Source of the DNA: Oceanospirillaceae bacterium
GTDB lineage: Bacteria; Pseudomonadota; Gammaproteobacteria; Pseudomonadales; Balneatricaceae
DNA length: 64,000 bases
Direction: 5' to 3'
NCBI GenBank assembly: GCA_029938085.1
Contig: JAPYOS010000003.1
Location: forward strand, 223,241-287,240
Shown here: positions 19,464 through 27,763 of the stretch, piece after piece
How the letters are laid out: every line of letters starts with the position of its first letter
Position numbering within the stretch: position 1 is the first letter of the stretch
Program-made: the position numbers and the translations under genes
Notes under the pieces: model-generated
Databases searched by the model: none
What the model was told of the DNA's origin: nothing
The model's input: the letters and a program-made list of their open reading frames with translations, nothing else

Positions 19464-21035
19464 ATGACTCATGCTTTTGAACAGGCGACTCGCCCAGTGC
19501 GAGGACAACGTAGTGGTGGTCGCGCTAATCGTCAAAAATTACGAAGCCATAACATCGAACAAATGCTGCCGCAGTTATGCCATGGTTTGCCTTACACCCA
19601 GCCTTTGGATGAGGACCAAATTCGTAAGATCGATGACGCTTCCATGGCTATATTGGAAGAGGTGGGCGTGGTATTTAGGGACCCTATTGCCTTGGAAGAT
19701 TGGCGTAAGGCGGGTGCAAGAGTCGAAGGTGATTTGGTCAAGTTTGATCGCCATCATATTCGCGAATTGATTGCGAGTATACCCACAGACTTTGAGTATC
19801 AAGCGCGTAACAGCAATAACAATCTGAAATTGGGCGGCCGTCATTGCATGTTTGTGCCCATGACAGGCGCCCCATTTTTACGCGATTTGGACGACAAACG
19901 ACGCAACCCCACCCTAGACGATTTGGCGATGTTTCATAAGCTAGCGCACATGAGCCCCGCATTACATTCGTCAGCCCATCATATCGTCGAACCCATGGAT
20001 CATGCGGTGCCATGGCGGCATTTGCGCATTACTTATTCGTCCATGAAGTATTCGGACAAAACCTTCATGGGCATGACCACCTCTGGAAAAAATGCCGAAG
20101 ACGTGATGGATATGTGCGACATTTTGTTTGGTAAGGATTACCTCGACCAACACCCTGTAACGACCGGCAACATTAACGGCAACTCACCCTTGGTATGGGA
20201 TGCCACCATGTTGGGTGCGTTACGGGCCTTTGTTAAACGTAATCAACCAGTACTTTGTTCTCCGTTTGTATTGGGCGGGGCTAATACCCCGGCCTCTACC
20301 GTGCCTGCAGTGGTGCAGCTTAATGCAGAAGCCCTTTCTGCCTTGGCTTACACGCAAGTGGTACGTAAGGGTGCGCCGGCCATTTATGGCCATTATTTGG
20401 CTACCGTGTCCATGCAATCGGGTGCGCCTATGGCAGGCACCCCCGAAATTTGTTTAATGAACTTTATGATCGGCCAAATGGCGCGCTTTTATGACGTGCC
20501 ATGGCGTACCTCAAATACCTTGGGCGGTGCCAAAACCTTAGATGCCCAAGCGGGCTACGAAAGTGGCGTTAACTTAATGGCAGTGATGATGTCGGGGGCT
20601 AACTACATTTGGCATTCGGCAGGCTGGAACGAAGCGGGTATGCACTGCTCCACGGCCAAATTTATGGTGGATGCCGAACAATGTGCCATGGCGTATCGTA
20701 TGGCCGAAGGGCCTCGCTGGGATGACTTTGATGAGGCTTTAGCCGCCGTAAGAGATGTAGGCCCCGGTGGGCATTACCTTGCACACCCCCATACTCAAGA
20801 TAACTTCCAACGGGCGTTTTATATGCCTAAGTTGTTGGATAACAACAACATTGAACAATGGATGGCGAATGGCAGTAAAAGCATTACCGAACGTGCCTTA
20901 AACTTAGCCAAGGCTAAACTCAATGAATATGAAGAACCTAAGCTAGACCAAGCTGTTAATGATGAATTGTTAGACTACATTGCCCGCCGAGAGTCAGAAA
21001 TTCCTGACGACGGTGGTTTAAACGAAGACTATTAG
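19464..21035 (+). CDS. MttB-superfamily (trimethylamine methyltransferase-like) protein, non-pyrrolysine
   Basis: A 523-residue MttB-superfamily corrinoid methyltransferase-like protein. Characteristic stretches are FRDPIALEDWRKAGARVEGD, FVPMTGAPFLRDLDDKRRN, a TGNINGNSPLVWD region and NTLGGAKTLDAQAGYESG. The frame has no internal TAG, so it is a non-Pyl member like those acting on glycine betaine, proline betaine or carnitine. In aerobic marine bacteria the partner chemistry is often not established. I start at ATG 19464, preceded by AAAGGA; a longer frame from 19425 has no ribosome binding site. It is 8 bp ahead of the DgcA-like demethylase gene, supporting a role in demethylating a quaternary amine. 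Confidence 0.87.
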   Translation: MTHAFEQATRPVRGQRSGGRANRQKLRSHNIEQMLPQLCHGLPYTQPLDEDQIRKIDDASMAILEEVGVVFRDPIALEDWRKAGARVEGDLVKFDRHHIRELIASIPTDFEYQARNSNNNLKLGGRHCMFVPMTGAPFLRDLDDKRRNPTLDDLAMFHKLAHMSPALHSSAHHIVEPMDHAVPWRHLRITYSSMKYSDKTFMGMTTSGKNAEDVMDMCDILFGKDYLDQHPVTTGNINGNSPLVWDATMLGALRAFVKRNQPVLCSPFVLGGANTPASTVPAVVQLNAEALSALAYTQVVRKGAPAIYGHYLATVSMQSGAPMAGTPEICLMNFMIGQMARFYDVPWRTSNTLGGAKTLDAQAGYESGVNLMAVMMSGANYIWHSAGWNEAGMHCSTAKFMVDAEQCAMAYRMAEGPRWDDFDEALAAVRDVGPGGHYLAHPHTQDNFQRAFYMPKLLDNNNIEQWMANGSKSITERALNLAKAKLNEYEEPKLDQAVNDELLDYIARRESEIPDDGGLNEDY

Positions 21036-21043
21036 GTTAGTTT

Positions 21044-23113
21044 ATGCGCCAAGATCCTTTACTTCAGAACTTTCAACTTAAACACTTAACCCTGCGTAAT
21101 CGGCTTATGAGTAGTGCCCATGCGCCAGGTTATATCGAAGACCGCATGCCCAAGGAACGGTATCGCCTCTACCACCAAGAAAAGGCTAAAGGTGGGTTAG
21201 GCCTCACCATGTTTGGTGGTTCTAGTACCGTGTCTGCCGATTCGCCTGCGGCGTTTTCGCAAATCGACTTGAGTCAAGATAGGGTGACGCCGTGGTTAAA
21301 GCAACTCGCCCAAGGGGTACACGACCAAGGCGCAGGCATTATGTGTCAGCTCACGCATTTAGGCCGTCGCACGCGTTTTGATGTGGAACATTGGTTGCCG
21401 CCTGTGGCGCCCACGGCTTTAGCAGAAAGACCCCATGGTAGTGTGCCTGCGCAATTGCTAGATGCCGACATCAAGCGCATCTTGCAAGACTACAGTAGCG
21501 CCGTTTACCGTTGTGCAGAGGCGGGCTTAGATGGCATTGAATTGATGGCCTATGGTCACTTAATCGACCAATTTTGGACCCCAAAATTTAATCAGAGAGA
21601 AGACGTATTTGGTGGCGAATTACACGGACGTTTGGAGTTTACCTACCGGCTATTTGACAGTATTAGGCAGTCTGTGGGGCATGACTTTATTGTCGGTATA
21701 CGTATGACGGGTGACGACTTTTTGTTGCACAGTGATGCCGAAAATACGGCTAAACAGGGGCTCAATGAAGGCGCATGTCTTGCTATAGCCGAGGCCCTGC
21801 AAGCCACTGGTCAGTTGGACTTTTTTAACTTTGTGGGTGGTCATCTCACCACTGATATGGGTTTGGCTGATTGTATTCCGCCTATGGGTAGCGCCAGTTC
21901 GCCTTACCTAAATTTGGCAGGTCGATTAAAACAACAGCTGCAGCTACCGGTGTTGCATGCCACCCGTGTCACCGATGTGGCTACCGCTCGCCACGCTGTC
22001 GCCAGTGGTTTGGTTGATGTGATTGGTATGACTCGAGGCCATATGGCCGACCCTCATATTGTCAATAAAATTAAGGCCGGCCAAGAGCACCGCATTCGCC
22101 CCTGCGTGGGTGCAGGTTATTGTTTAGATCGGTTACACGCATTGGGTGAAGCCTTGTGTATGCACAATGTAGCCACTGGCCGCGAAGCCGAATTACCCCA
22201 CGTGATTGCTACCAGCGCCAAGCCCAATAAGCGTGTAGTCATTGCTGGTGCAGGGGTGGCTGGCCTAGAAGCGGCTCGTGTAGCTGCCAGCCGAGGGCAC
22301 CAGGTCACAGTCATTGAGGCCACCAATCAGGTGGGAGGTCAACTTAACTTGGCTTCGCAACCGCAACGACGCCAAGAAATGCAGGCAGTCAGTGGCTGGC
22401 TCTATGGCGAGTGCCAAGCCTTAGGTGTGCAGTTTGAATTTGATATCTGGGCCGATGTGGATGTGATTTTGGCGTATGAGCCGCACATGGTTATTGTGGC
22501 CACCGGTGGGTTTCCGTTGGAATTACCCATTAAAGCCGGACAACCTCTATTAACCAGCACATGGGACATTCTTACAGGCCAAGTAAAACCTGCCAGCAGG
22601 GTTTTGTTGCATGACGAAACCGGTACCCATGTGGGCATGAGCTGCGCCGAATTTATGCTGCAAAAAGGCACTGAGTCATTAGAGATAGTTACACCGCACC
22701 GGTATATAGGCCGCGAAGTGGGCGATGTTAATTTCCCACATTATCTGCGTGGTTTATACGCCCTTGGTGCTCGCCTGACGCCAGATTGGGAGCTGGTTAA
22801 CGTGGCGGCTAAGGACGCACAGCTAGAAGCTACACTCTGGAACGAATACAGTAATACCTATCAAACCCGCTTGGTAGATCAGGTAGTTGTAGAAAACGGC
22901 ACCCAAGTGAACGATGAGGTATTTCAACAGTTATCACCGCAGAGTCGTAATTTAGGCCAAATAGATTTATCTGGCTTACGTCAGAATACGCCTGCATTAC
23001 TAGATCTCAATAATGTTGGTAAGTTTTACCTATACCGTATTGGCGACGCTTGGGCGGGCCGCAGTGTGCATGCGGCGTTGTATGATGCATTGCGGCTGTT
23101 AAAAAACTATTGA
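21044..23113 (+). CDS. DgcA/StcD-type N-methyl amino acid demethylase (FMN, Fe-S, FAD)
   Basis: A 689-residue relative of FadH and trimethylamine dehydrogenase. It has an N-terminal Old Yellow Enzyme barrel (NRLMSSAHAPGY, QLTHLGRRTRF), a cysteine region RPCVGAGYCLDRL...ALCMHN as in dimethylglycine demethylase DgcA and N-methylproline demethylase StcD, and C-terminal FAD/NAD folds (VVIAGAGVAGLEAARVAASR). The cysteine spacing differs from the FadH pattern CIGCNQAC seen in this same window. Known members oxidatively demethylate dimethylglycine or N-methylproline, releasing formaldehyde. It follows the MttB-like gene by 8 bp and precedes an SDR remnant. Substrate assignment is inference. Confidence 0.85.
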   Translation: MRQDPLLQNFQLKHLTLRNRLMSSAHAPGYIEDRMPKERYRLYHQEKAKGGLGLTMFGGSSTVSADSPAAFSQIDLSQDRVTPWLKQLAQGVHDQGAGIMCQLTHLGRRTRFDVEHWLPPVAPTALAERPHGSVPAQLLDADIKRILQDYSSAVYRCAEAGLDGIELMAYGHLIDQFWTPKFNQREDVFGGELHGRLEFTYRLFDSIRQSVGHDFIVGIRMTGDDFLLHSDAENTAKQGLNEGACLAIAEALQATGQLDFFNFVGGHLTTDMGLADCIPPMGSASSPYLNLAGRLKQQLQLPVLHATRVTDVATARHAVASGLVDVIGMTRGHMADPHIVNKIKAGQEHRIRPCVGAGYCLDRLHALGEALCMHNVATGREAELPHVIATSAKPNKRVVIAGAGVAGLEAARVAASRGHQVTVIEATNQVGGQLNLASQPQRRQEMQAVSGWLYGECQALGVQFEFDIWADVDVILAYEPHMVIVATGGFPLELPIKAGQPLLTSTWDILTGQVKPASRVLLHDETGTHVGMSCAEFMLQKGTESLEIVTPHRYIGREVGDVNFPHYLRGLYALGARLTPDWELVNVAAKDAQLEATLWNEYSNTYQTRLVDQVVVENGTQVNDEVFQQLSPQSRNLGQIDLSGLRQNTPALLDLNNVGKFYLYRIGDAWAGRSVHAALYDALRLLKNY

Positions 23114-23125
23114 TGGAGAAAGGCT

Positions 23126-23247
23126 ATGGCACGTTTTACCGACAAACGGGTAATTATCACGGGAGCAGCAGGCGGTATAGGCCAGACATTGGTCGATCTT
23201 TTTTTGCCGTGAAGGGGCTAGAGTGGTGGCGAGTGATCGTCAATAGG
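23126..23247 (+). pseudogene. Short-chain dehydrogenase/reductase remnant
   Basis: Starting at ATG 23126, with GGAG eleven bases upstream, the frame reads MARFTDKRVIITGAAGGIGQ, containing the SDR cofactor motif TGxxxGIG. A homopolymeric T tract (about 23199) shifts the frame to an early TGA; in the other frame the SDR sequence continues as REGARVVASDR and then meets TAG at about 23247, after which homology stops. Both a frameshift and loss of the remaining ~200 codons are therefore visible. It was the third gene of the MttB-DgcA operon. Confidence 0.85.
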
Positions 23248-23318
23248 CTTGTCACAAATTGTTTGGTACACTGAATATTCGATTCATTCTTGGACCAGCG
23301 GATTTGCCCGAAAAACAG

Positions 23319-24251
23319 ATGCCTGACGCGATTCTGCCATACCTTACGGCGGCCATTGACCTTGGTTCTAATAGCTTCCATGTAACGCTTGTTGATACTC
23401 GTCCAAACCAAGGTGGCGCGCCTTATACAGTGGTGAGTAGGGCGGGTGAAAAAATTCAATTAGCTGCGGGTTTAGATGAAAACAATCATCTTAGTGATGC
23501 AGCCATTGATCGTGGTTTAAACTGCTTGCAACGATTAGCGCCAAAGTTGGCTGCAGTCGACCCTAAAAACTGCCACGTGGTGGCAACCAATACCCTACGC
23601 GTGGCTATAAATAGCGCCGATTTTTTGATTAAAGCAGAAGCAATTTTGGGCGTGCCTATCCGTGTGGTATCTGGTGATGAAGAGGCTGCTTTAATCTTCA
23701 CAGGTGTGGTGGGCGAAATCTCATGCACAGAATTTAAAGACAATGACAAATTAGTGATTGATATTGGTGGTGGCAGCACAGAATTAATTCAGGGGTGTAA
23801 TGACCCGCAAATTTTGCACAGCTTTCCCATGGGCTGTGTTGCATTTAGTCAACAATTTTTCCCCCAACGAAAAATCACCCAAGACGGTATACAACTTGCT
23901 GTTAATGCTGCCCAATCTACCATGGCTAACAAACTTCCCTGTTTCCAAGCTAAAGGCTGGCAGGTATGTATAGGCTCGTCGGGTACAGTCAAAGCACTGG
24001 CCCACATTAGTAACTTAAAACAACACGGTATTTGTTATTTAGATCGAGGATCAATGGCTTTAATAGAGCAAAAAATATTAGCATTTGATGAACTAGATGA
24101 TGTACAAATAGATGGTTTGCGCCCAGATAGAGGAGAGGTCTTACCGGCGGGTTATGCCATATTAAAAGGCATTATGCTCAGCCTAAATTTAGACCGTATC
24201 TACTTTTCTACCGGAGCCTTGCGCGAAGGCGTGTTACTTGAGTCCTTGTGA
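23319..24251 (+). CDS. Ppx/GppA exopolyphosphatase family protein
   Basis: A 310-residue short-form Ppx/GppA phosphatase of the actin-like ASKHA fold. The phosphate-1 motif is TAAIDLGSNSFHVTLVD, with DIGGGSTELIQG and IGSSGTVKAL further on. These enzymes hydrolyse polyphosphate or pppGpp; the ~310-residue form is the single-module type. I use ATG 23319 because the fold starts nine residues later; a frame from 23259 adds an unlikely 20 residues. The gene marks the right border of the catabolic block. Confidence 0.9.
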   Translation: MPDAILPYLTAAIDLGSNSFHVTLVDTRPNQGGAPYTVVSRAGEKIQLAAGLDENNHLSDAAIDRGLNCLQRLAPKLAAVDPKNCHVVATNTLRVAINSADFLIKAEAILGVPIRVVSGDEEAALIFTGVVGEISCTEFKDNDKLVIDIGGGSTELIQGCNDPQILHSFPMGCVAFSQQFFPQRKITQDGIQLAVNAAQSTMANKLPCFQAKGWQVCIGSSGTVKALAHISNLKQHGICYLDRGSMALIEQKILAFDELDDVQIDGLRPDRGEVLPAGYAILKGIMLSLNLDRIYFSTGALREGVLLESL

Positions 24252-24282
24252 ACGCACCTTCGCAATGACGTTTTTGTAACAT

Positions 24283-25185
24283 CTATTGAGACTGAAAGTG
24301 CTGTTTTGCGAACTCTTGGAAGGCTGTCATTAGGCGAGTGGGGCGCTTGGCCTCCAACCACGTCATGCTGATATAGCCGGGTTCCACCTCTTCGGTGATG
24401 GGTTTAGTCACCAGCGCGTTACCATTGTAATCTACCCCCGTCTCTGGTTTTGTTACCAGCACCGAATACCCCATGCCATGAGCCACAAACCCACGCACTG
24501 TTTCAAACGACGGCGAGCGATACTTGATCCATGGCTCTAGGCCTTGATTGCGAAATAGGCTGGTAAAATAATCGCGGCTGGGCGTTACATCAAGCAATAC
24601 CATGGGAAATTCCACCAGTTCTGCCAAGCTGATGCTGTCTTTGTTTGCCAGTGGGTGTAACGGGTCTAGTAAAATATGCGGCATAGGTTCGATCAGCGTG
24701 TCAGAAATAAAATCTTGGTCTAAAGCCAAACTGTACATAAACGCTAAATCAAACGTGCCTTGATGTAAACCGTGGTTGAGTTGGTCTTGGTTAGCTTCAT
24801 ACAGACGTAAATTTACCTGCGGATGTAAACGTAAAAACTCGGTTATTAAGGGCGGCATATACATAGGTGCGAGGGTAAAAAAACAGCCAATTTCTAACTT
24901 CCCTTGCAAGCCGGGGCCCAAGTCGCGCACATTGGTTTCTAGCTCTGTGGCGTGGGCCAATAAACTACGGGCGCGAACTAATAAATCTTCTCCCGACGTG
25001 GTGAGTGATACGCCTTGGGCGTGGTGACGTAGAAATAACTGCAAGTTAAAGTGATCTTCTAACAAACCCATGGCATGGGTAATGGCCGGCTGCGAAATAT
25101 GTAAGCTGCGAGCCGCCGCTGCAATACTTTGGTGCTCGGCAACGCTGACAAAGTAGCGTAATTGTTTAAGGGTGACTTTAAGCAT
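24283..25185 (-). CDS. LysR-family transcriptional regulator
   Basis: A 300-residue LysR-type regulator with an N-terminal winged HTH (LKQLRYFVSVAEHQSIAAAA, HISQPAITHAMGLLEDHF) and a substrate-binding domain from ~90. Its motif order resembles CynR/CbbR-like members that govern aromatic or nitrogen-heterocycle catabolism. It is divergent from the HpaB-type monooxygenase operon across 130 bp of AT-rich DNA containing AAAATATTTT at 25228-25237, so it is the likely activator of that operon. Confidence 0.92.
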   Translation of the reverse strand: MLKVTLKQLRYFVSVAEHQSIAAAARSLHISQPAITHAMGLLEDHFNLQLFLRHHAQGVSLTTSGEDLLVRARSLLAHATELETNVRDLGPGLQGKLEIGCFFTLAPMYMPPLITEFLRLHPQVNLRLYEANQDQLNHGLHQGTFDLAFMYSLALDQDFISDTLIEPMPHILLDPLHPLANKDSISLAELVEFPMVLLDVTPSRDYFTSLFRNQGLEPWIKYRSPSFETVRGFVAHGMGYSVLVTKPETGVDYNGNALVTKPITEEVEPGYISMTWLEAKRPTRLMTAFQEFAKQHFQSQ

Positions 25186-25315
25186 GATATTCCTGCCTAT
25201 AAAATTAATCTATCTAATTGCTAAATTTAAAATATTTTATTTAATCCTAGCATCATTGCATACTCGATTCATATTATTTATTGAGGTTTTTGAATGCCTC
25301 ATTTGGAGAGTTTGT

Positions 25316-26767
25316 ATGTTGCGTACTGGTGATGAATACCGTGAGTCAATAAGGGACGGCCGAGACGTTTGGATCGATGGTGAGAAGGTGCTCGACGTAC
25401 CGAGTCACCCTGCCTTTAAACCCATTGTTGATATTCGTGCACGTATTTATGACATGGCCCACGAGTCTGCTCACCAAGACGCTATGTCTTACGTGGATGA
25501 AAAAACCGATGAACGTAATTGTATAGGTTTTAAATTACCCCACACTCAAGCCGATTGGCAGGCTAAGCGCGAAGCCATTAAACGTGTAATGTATGACGTG
25601 GGCGCCGTGGTGACACGTGTAGGCGACGAAACGGCCGGAGAAATGTGGTCTTTGTACGACGGCCAAGACATGCTCAATCAAGTAGACCCTCGTTTTGGTG
25701 CCAATATCGAGCGTCATATCCAACGGGTATTAGAAACCGATACCTTTCACGTGTCTGCCAATACCGACCCCAAGGGTGACCGCTCTAAGCGGCCTCAAGA
25801 TCAAGACCCAGACATGTTATTACATGCGGTGAAAGAAACCGATGAAGGCATTATTGTACGTGGCGCAAAGTACGAAACTGCAGCGGCCTATGCTAACCAA
25901 GCCTTTGTTAAACCTACTATTGCTAACTGGGGTGACCAAGAGTTGTCTGACTACGCCTTAGGTTTTATTTGCCCCATGAATGCGCCGGGCTTAAAACATA
26001 TTTGCCGTAGTGGGTTTGCAGGGAGAGGTAGTCCTGAGGATTACCCGTTAAGCAATCGAGCCGATGAAATTGATACTTTGTTGATCTTTGATAATGTGTT
26101 GATTCCATGGGAAGACGTGTTGTTTTATCAACATACTAAAGCCGCTACCTTCATTCGTGGCACCTTGCACCGTTACAGTGCTTTGGCGTTTGTTGAGCGC
26201 ATTCAACACATTGCCGATTTGATGATTGGTACAGCGTTACACAATGTGCGTCAAACTGGCCTAGACTCGCAACAAGCAGTGCGTGAAAAAATAGCTCAAC
26301 TTATTTGTTATCGAGAAGGCATTGACGCCCACCTAACCGCGGCCATTGCTACTGCAGAACCTAGCCCCAATGGTTTGTTAATGCCTAATCAGTCGTTCTT
26401 ATACACGGGGCGAGTACACGCGTGTAGTCAATTGCCGGCGATGATGCATTTAGCCCGTGAACTGTGTGGCGGACAAATTTGTGTCACCCCTAATGCAGCC
26501 GATTTTGCCAACCCCGATACCTTGCCGTGGTTAGAAAAGTTCTATTCTGTCAATGAGCGTTGGACCGCTGATGATCGCCGTAGATTGTTGGCGTTTGGTC
26601 GTGACCTGCTCAATTCTGATTACGCTGGTCATAAGGTCACTTTCCAGTTGTTTGCTCAGTCGCCACCGTTTGCCCACTTAAACACGGTGTACAATAATTT
26701 TGATTTTGAAGGCCCATTGAGCTTTGTTAAACAGGCCGCCGGTTTGTCTGATGCAGTGATGGGTTAA
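25316..26767 (+). CDS. HpaB-family flavin-dependent monooxygenase, large component
   Basis: A 483-residue protein of the 4-hydroxyphenylacetate 3-hydroxylase (HpaB) family, an acyl-CoA dehydrogenase-like fold using free reduced flavin. Seen are the family opening LRTGDEYRESIRDGRDVWIDG, the flavin region (FVKPTIANWGDQELSDYALGF), SNRADEIDTLLIFDNVLIPW and the C-terminal GHKVTFQLFAQSPPFAHL. I take ATG 25316 (GGAGAG upstream); an in-frame extension to 25172 would add a hydrophobic stretch alien to the family. The next gene encodes its reductase. Known substrates include phenols, chlorophenols and N-heterocycles; the RidA, deacylase and DUF1028 neighbours point to a nitrogenous ring rather than a simple phenol. 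Confidence 0.88.
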   Translation: MLRTGDEYRESIRDGRDVWIDGEKVLDVPSHPAFKPIVDIRARIYDMAHESAHQDAMSYVDEKTDERNCIGFKLPHTQADWQAKREAIKRVMYDVGAVVTRVGDETAGEMWSLYDGQDMLNQVDPRFGANIERHIQRVLETDTFHVSANTDPKGDRSKRPQDQDPDMLLHAVKETDEGIIVRGAKYETAAAYANQAFVKPTIANWGDQELSDYALGFICPMNAPGLKHICRSGFAGRGSPEDYPLSNRADEIDTLLIFDNVLIPWEDVLFYQHTKAATFIRGTLHRYSALAFVERIQHIADLMIGTALHNVRQTGLDSQQAVREKIAQLICYREGIDAHLTAAIATAEPSPNGLLMPNQSFLYTGRVHACSQLPAMMHLARELCGGQICVTPNAADFANPDTLPWLEKFYSVNERWTADDRRRLLAFGRDLLNSDYAGHKVTFQLFAQSPPFAHLNTVYNNFDFEGPLSFVKQAAGLSDAVMG

Positions 26768-26788
26768 GCTAATAGGTAGGAGAGTATT

Positions 26789-27292
26789 ATGCGTGATTTA
26801 TTTGTCAGTGCATTAAGTAATGCGGCTTCTTCGGTCGCAGTGGTGACCTCTGCGGGTAAAGCTGGAATGGCGGGTTCTACCGTAAGCTCGTTTTGTTCCG
26901 TGTCGGCAGACCCCCCGACGTTATTGGCCTGTGTACATAAAGAGAGCGCTTTGGCACAGACCATTGAGGCCAACGGGCGTTTTTGTCTTAATCTGCTTAC
27001 CCAACAGCAAAGCAGAGAGTCAGACGTGTTTGCAGGCCGTATCAAAGCTGCTGATGGCAATAAATTTGATCTTGTGGACTGGTACCAAAGTGAATTGGGC
27101 CAGCCGGTGATTGAAAACAGTTTAGCCAGCTTTGATTGCAAGGTGAGCAAGATTGTGGATGGTGCAAGCCATTGGGTGTTGTTTGGTTTGGTTGCCGACG
27201 TACATCAAGAAACCGATTCCATAGACAGTTTGGTGTATTGCCAACGCGCCTATGTCACCACCACCATTCTTAACCGCAGTGTAGCGGCTTAA
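26789..27292 (+). CDS. HpaC-type flavin reductase
   Basis: A 167-residue single-domain flavin reductase: FVSALSNAASSVAVVTSAGKAG at the start, TVSSFCSVSADPPTLLACVH for FMN/FAD binding and a C-terminal HWVLFGLVADVHQE. It supplies reduced flavin to the HpaB-type enzyme encoded 21 bp upstream. Unlike the reductase at 5908 it lacks a MarR-like extension. Short spacing and a good GTAGGAG site indicate co-transcription. Confidence 0.9.
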   Translation: MRDLFVSALSNAASSVAVVTSAGKAGMAGSTVSSFCSVSADPPTLLACVHKESALAQTIEANGRFCLNLLTQQQSRESDVFAGRIKAADGNKFDLVDWYQSELGQPVIENSLASFDCKVSKIVDGASHWVLFGLVADVHQETDSIDSLVYCQRAYVTTTILNRSVAA

Positions 27293-27315
27293 ATAAACAA
27301 ATAAGAGAAATAAAC

Positions 27316-27732
27316 ATGGCACACCAACGCATTAGAAAATTTAACACGGCCCAAATGTATCCCGGGAAAGGCATGGACAACGATCTGTGTATGGCCGTAA
27401 GAGCGGGTAATCGCGTGTTCTTGCGGGGCCAAACCGGATTTGATCTGGACGGCAACATGGTGGGTATCAGTGACCCTACGGCACAAACAGAAATGGCCAT
27501 GCAATGTGTACAAACACTACTGGAAGAATCTGGGGCTAAGTTAGAACACATCTGTAAAACCACCATTTACATTACCGATCGTGCCTACCGTGAAGAAGTG
27601 TACACGGTCATCGGTAAGTGGCTAAAAGGAGTGCATCCATGTTCAACGGGGTTGATTGTACAAGGCTTAGCACGTCCAGAAATGGTGATGGAAATTGATG
27701 TAGAAGCCATTATCCCAGAAGCAGACGCTTGA
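27316..27732 (+). CDS. RidA/YjgF-family protein lacking the deaminase arginine
   Basis: A 138-residue RidA-superfamily protein (MAVRAGNRVFLRGQTGFDLDG; EMAMQCVQTLLEESGAKLEH). Archetypal RidA deaminates enamines/imines and needs an Arg in the P-A-R-S/T motif; here the aligned stretch reads HPCSTGLIVQGLARPEMVME, with Thr where the Arg should be, as in the Rid4-Rid7 subgroups whose chemistry is not imine deamination. It is in the same operon as the monooxygenase and its reductase, a setting like RutC in the pyrimidine-degrading Rut operon. It may process an unstable ring-opened intermediate. Confidence 0.85.
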   Translation: MAHQRIRKFNTAQMYPGKGMDNDLCMAVRAGNRVFLRGQTGFDLDGNMVGISDPTAQTEMAMQCVQTLLEESGAKLEHICKTTIYITDRAYREEVYTVIGKWLKGVHPCSTGLIVQGLARPEMVMEIDVEAIIPEADA

Positions 27733-27763
27733 CGATTGAATGACCCACGTGGAGTTGCAGACG

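Noticed and set aside
19464..21035. Pyrrolysine-containing MttB methyltransferase
   Set aside because: The frame contains no internal TAG and no pyl genes are in the window; it is a non-Pyl member of the superfamily.
25172..25315. N-terminal membrane extension of the HpaB-type enzyme
   Set aside because: The upstream in-frame codons cover the AT-rich divergent promoter region; a good ribosome binding site precedes ATG 25316, where family similarity starts.
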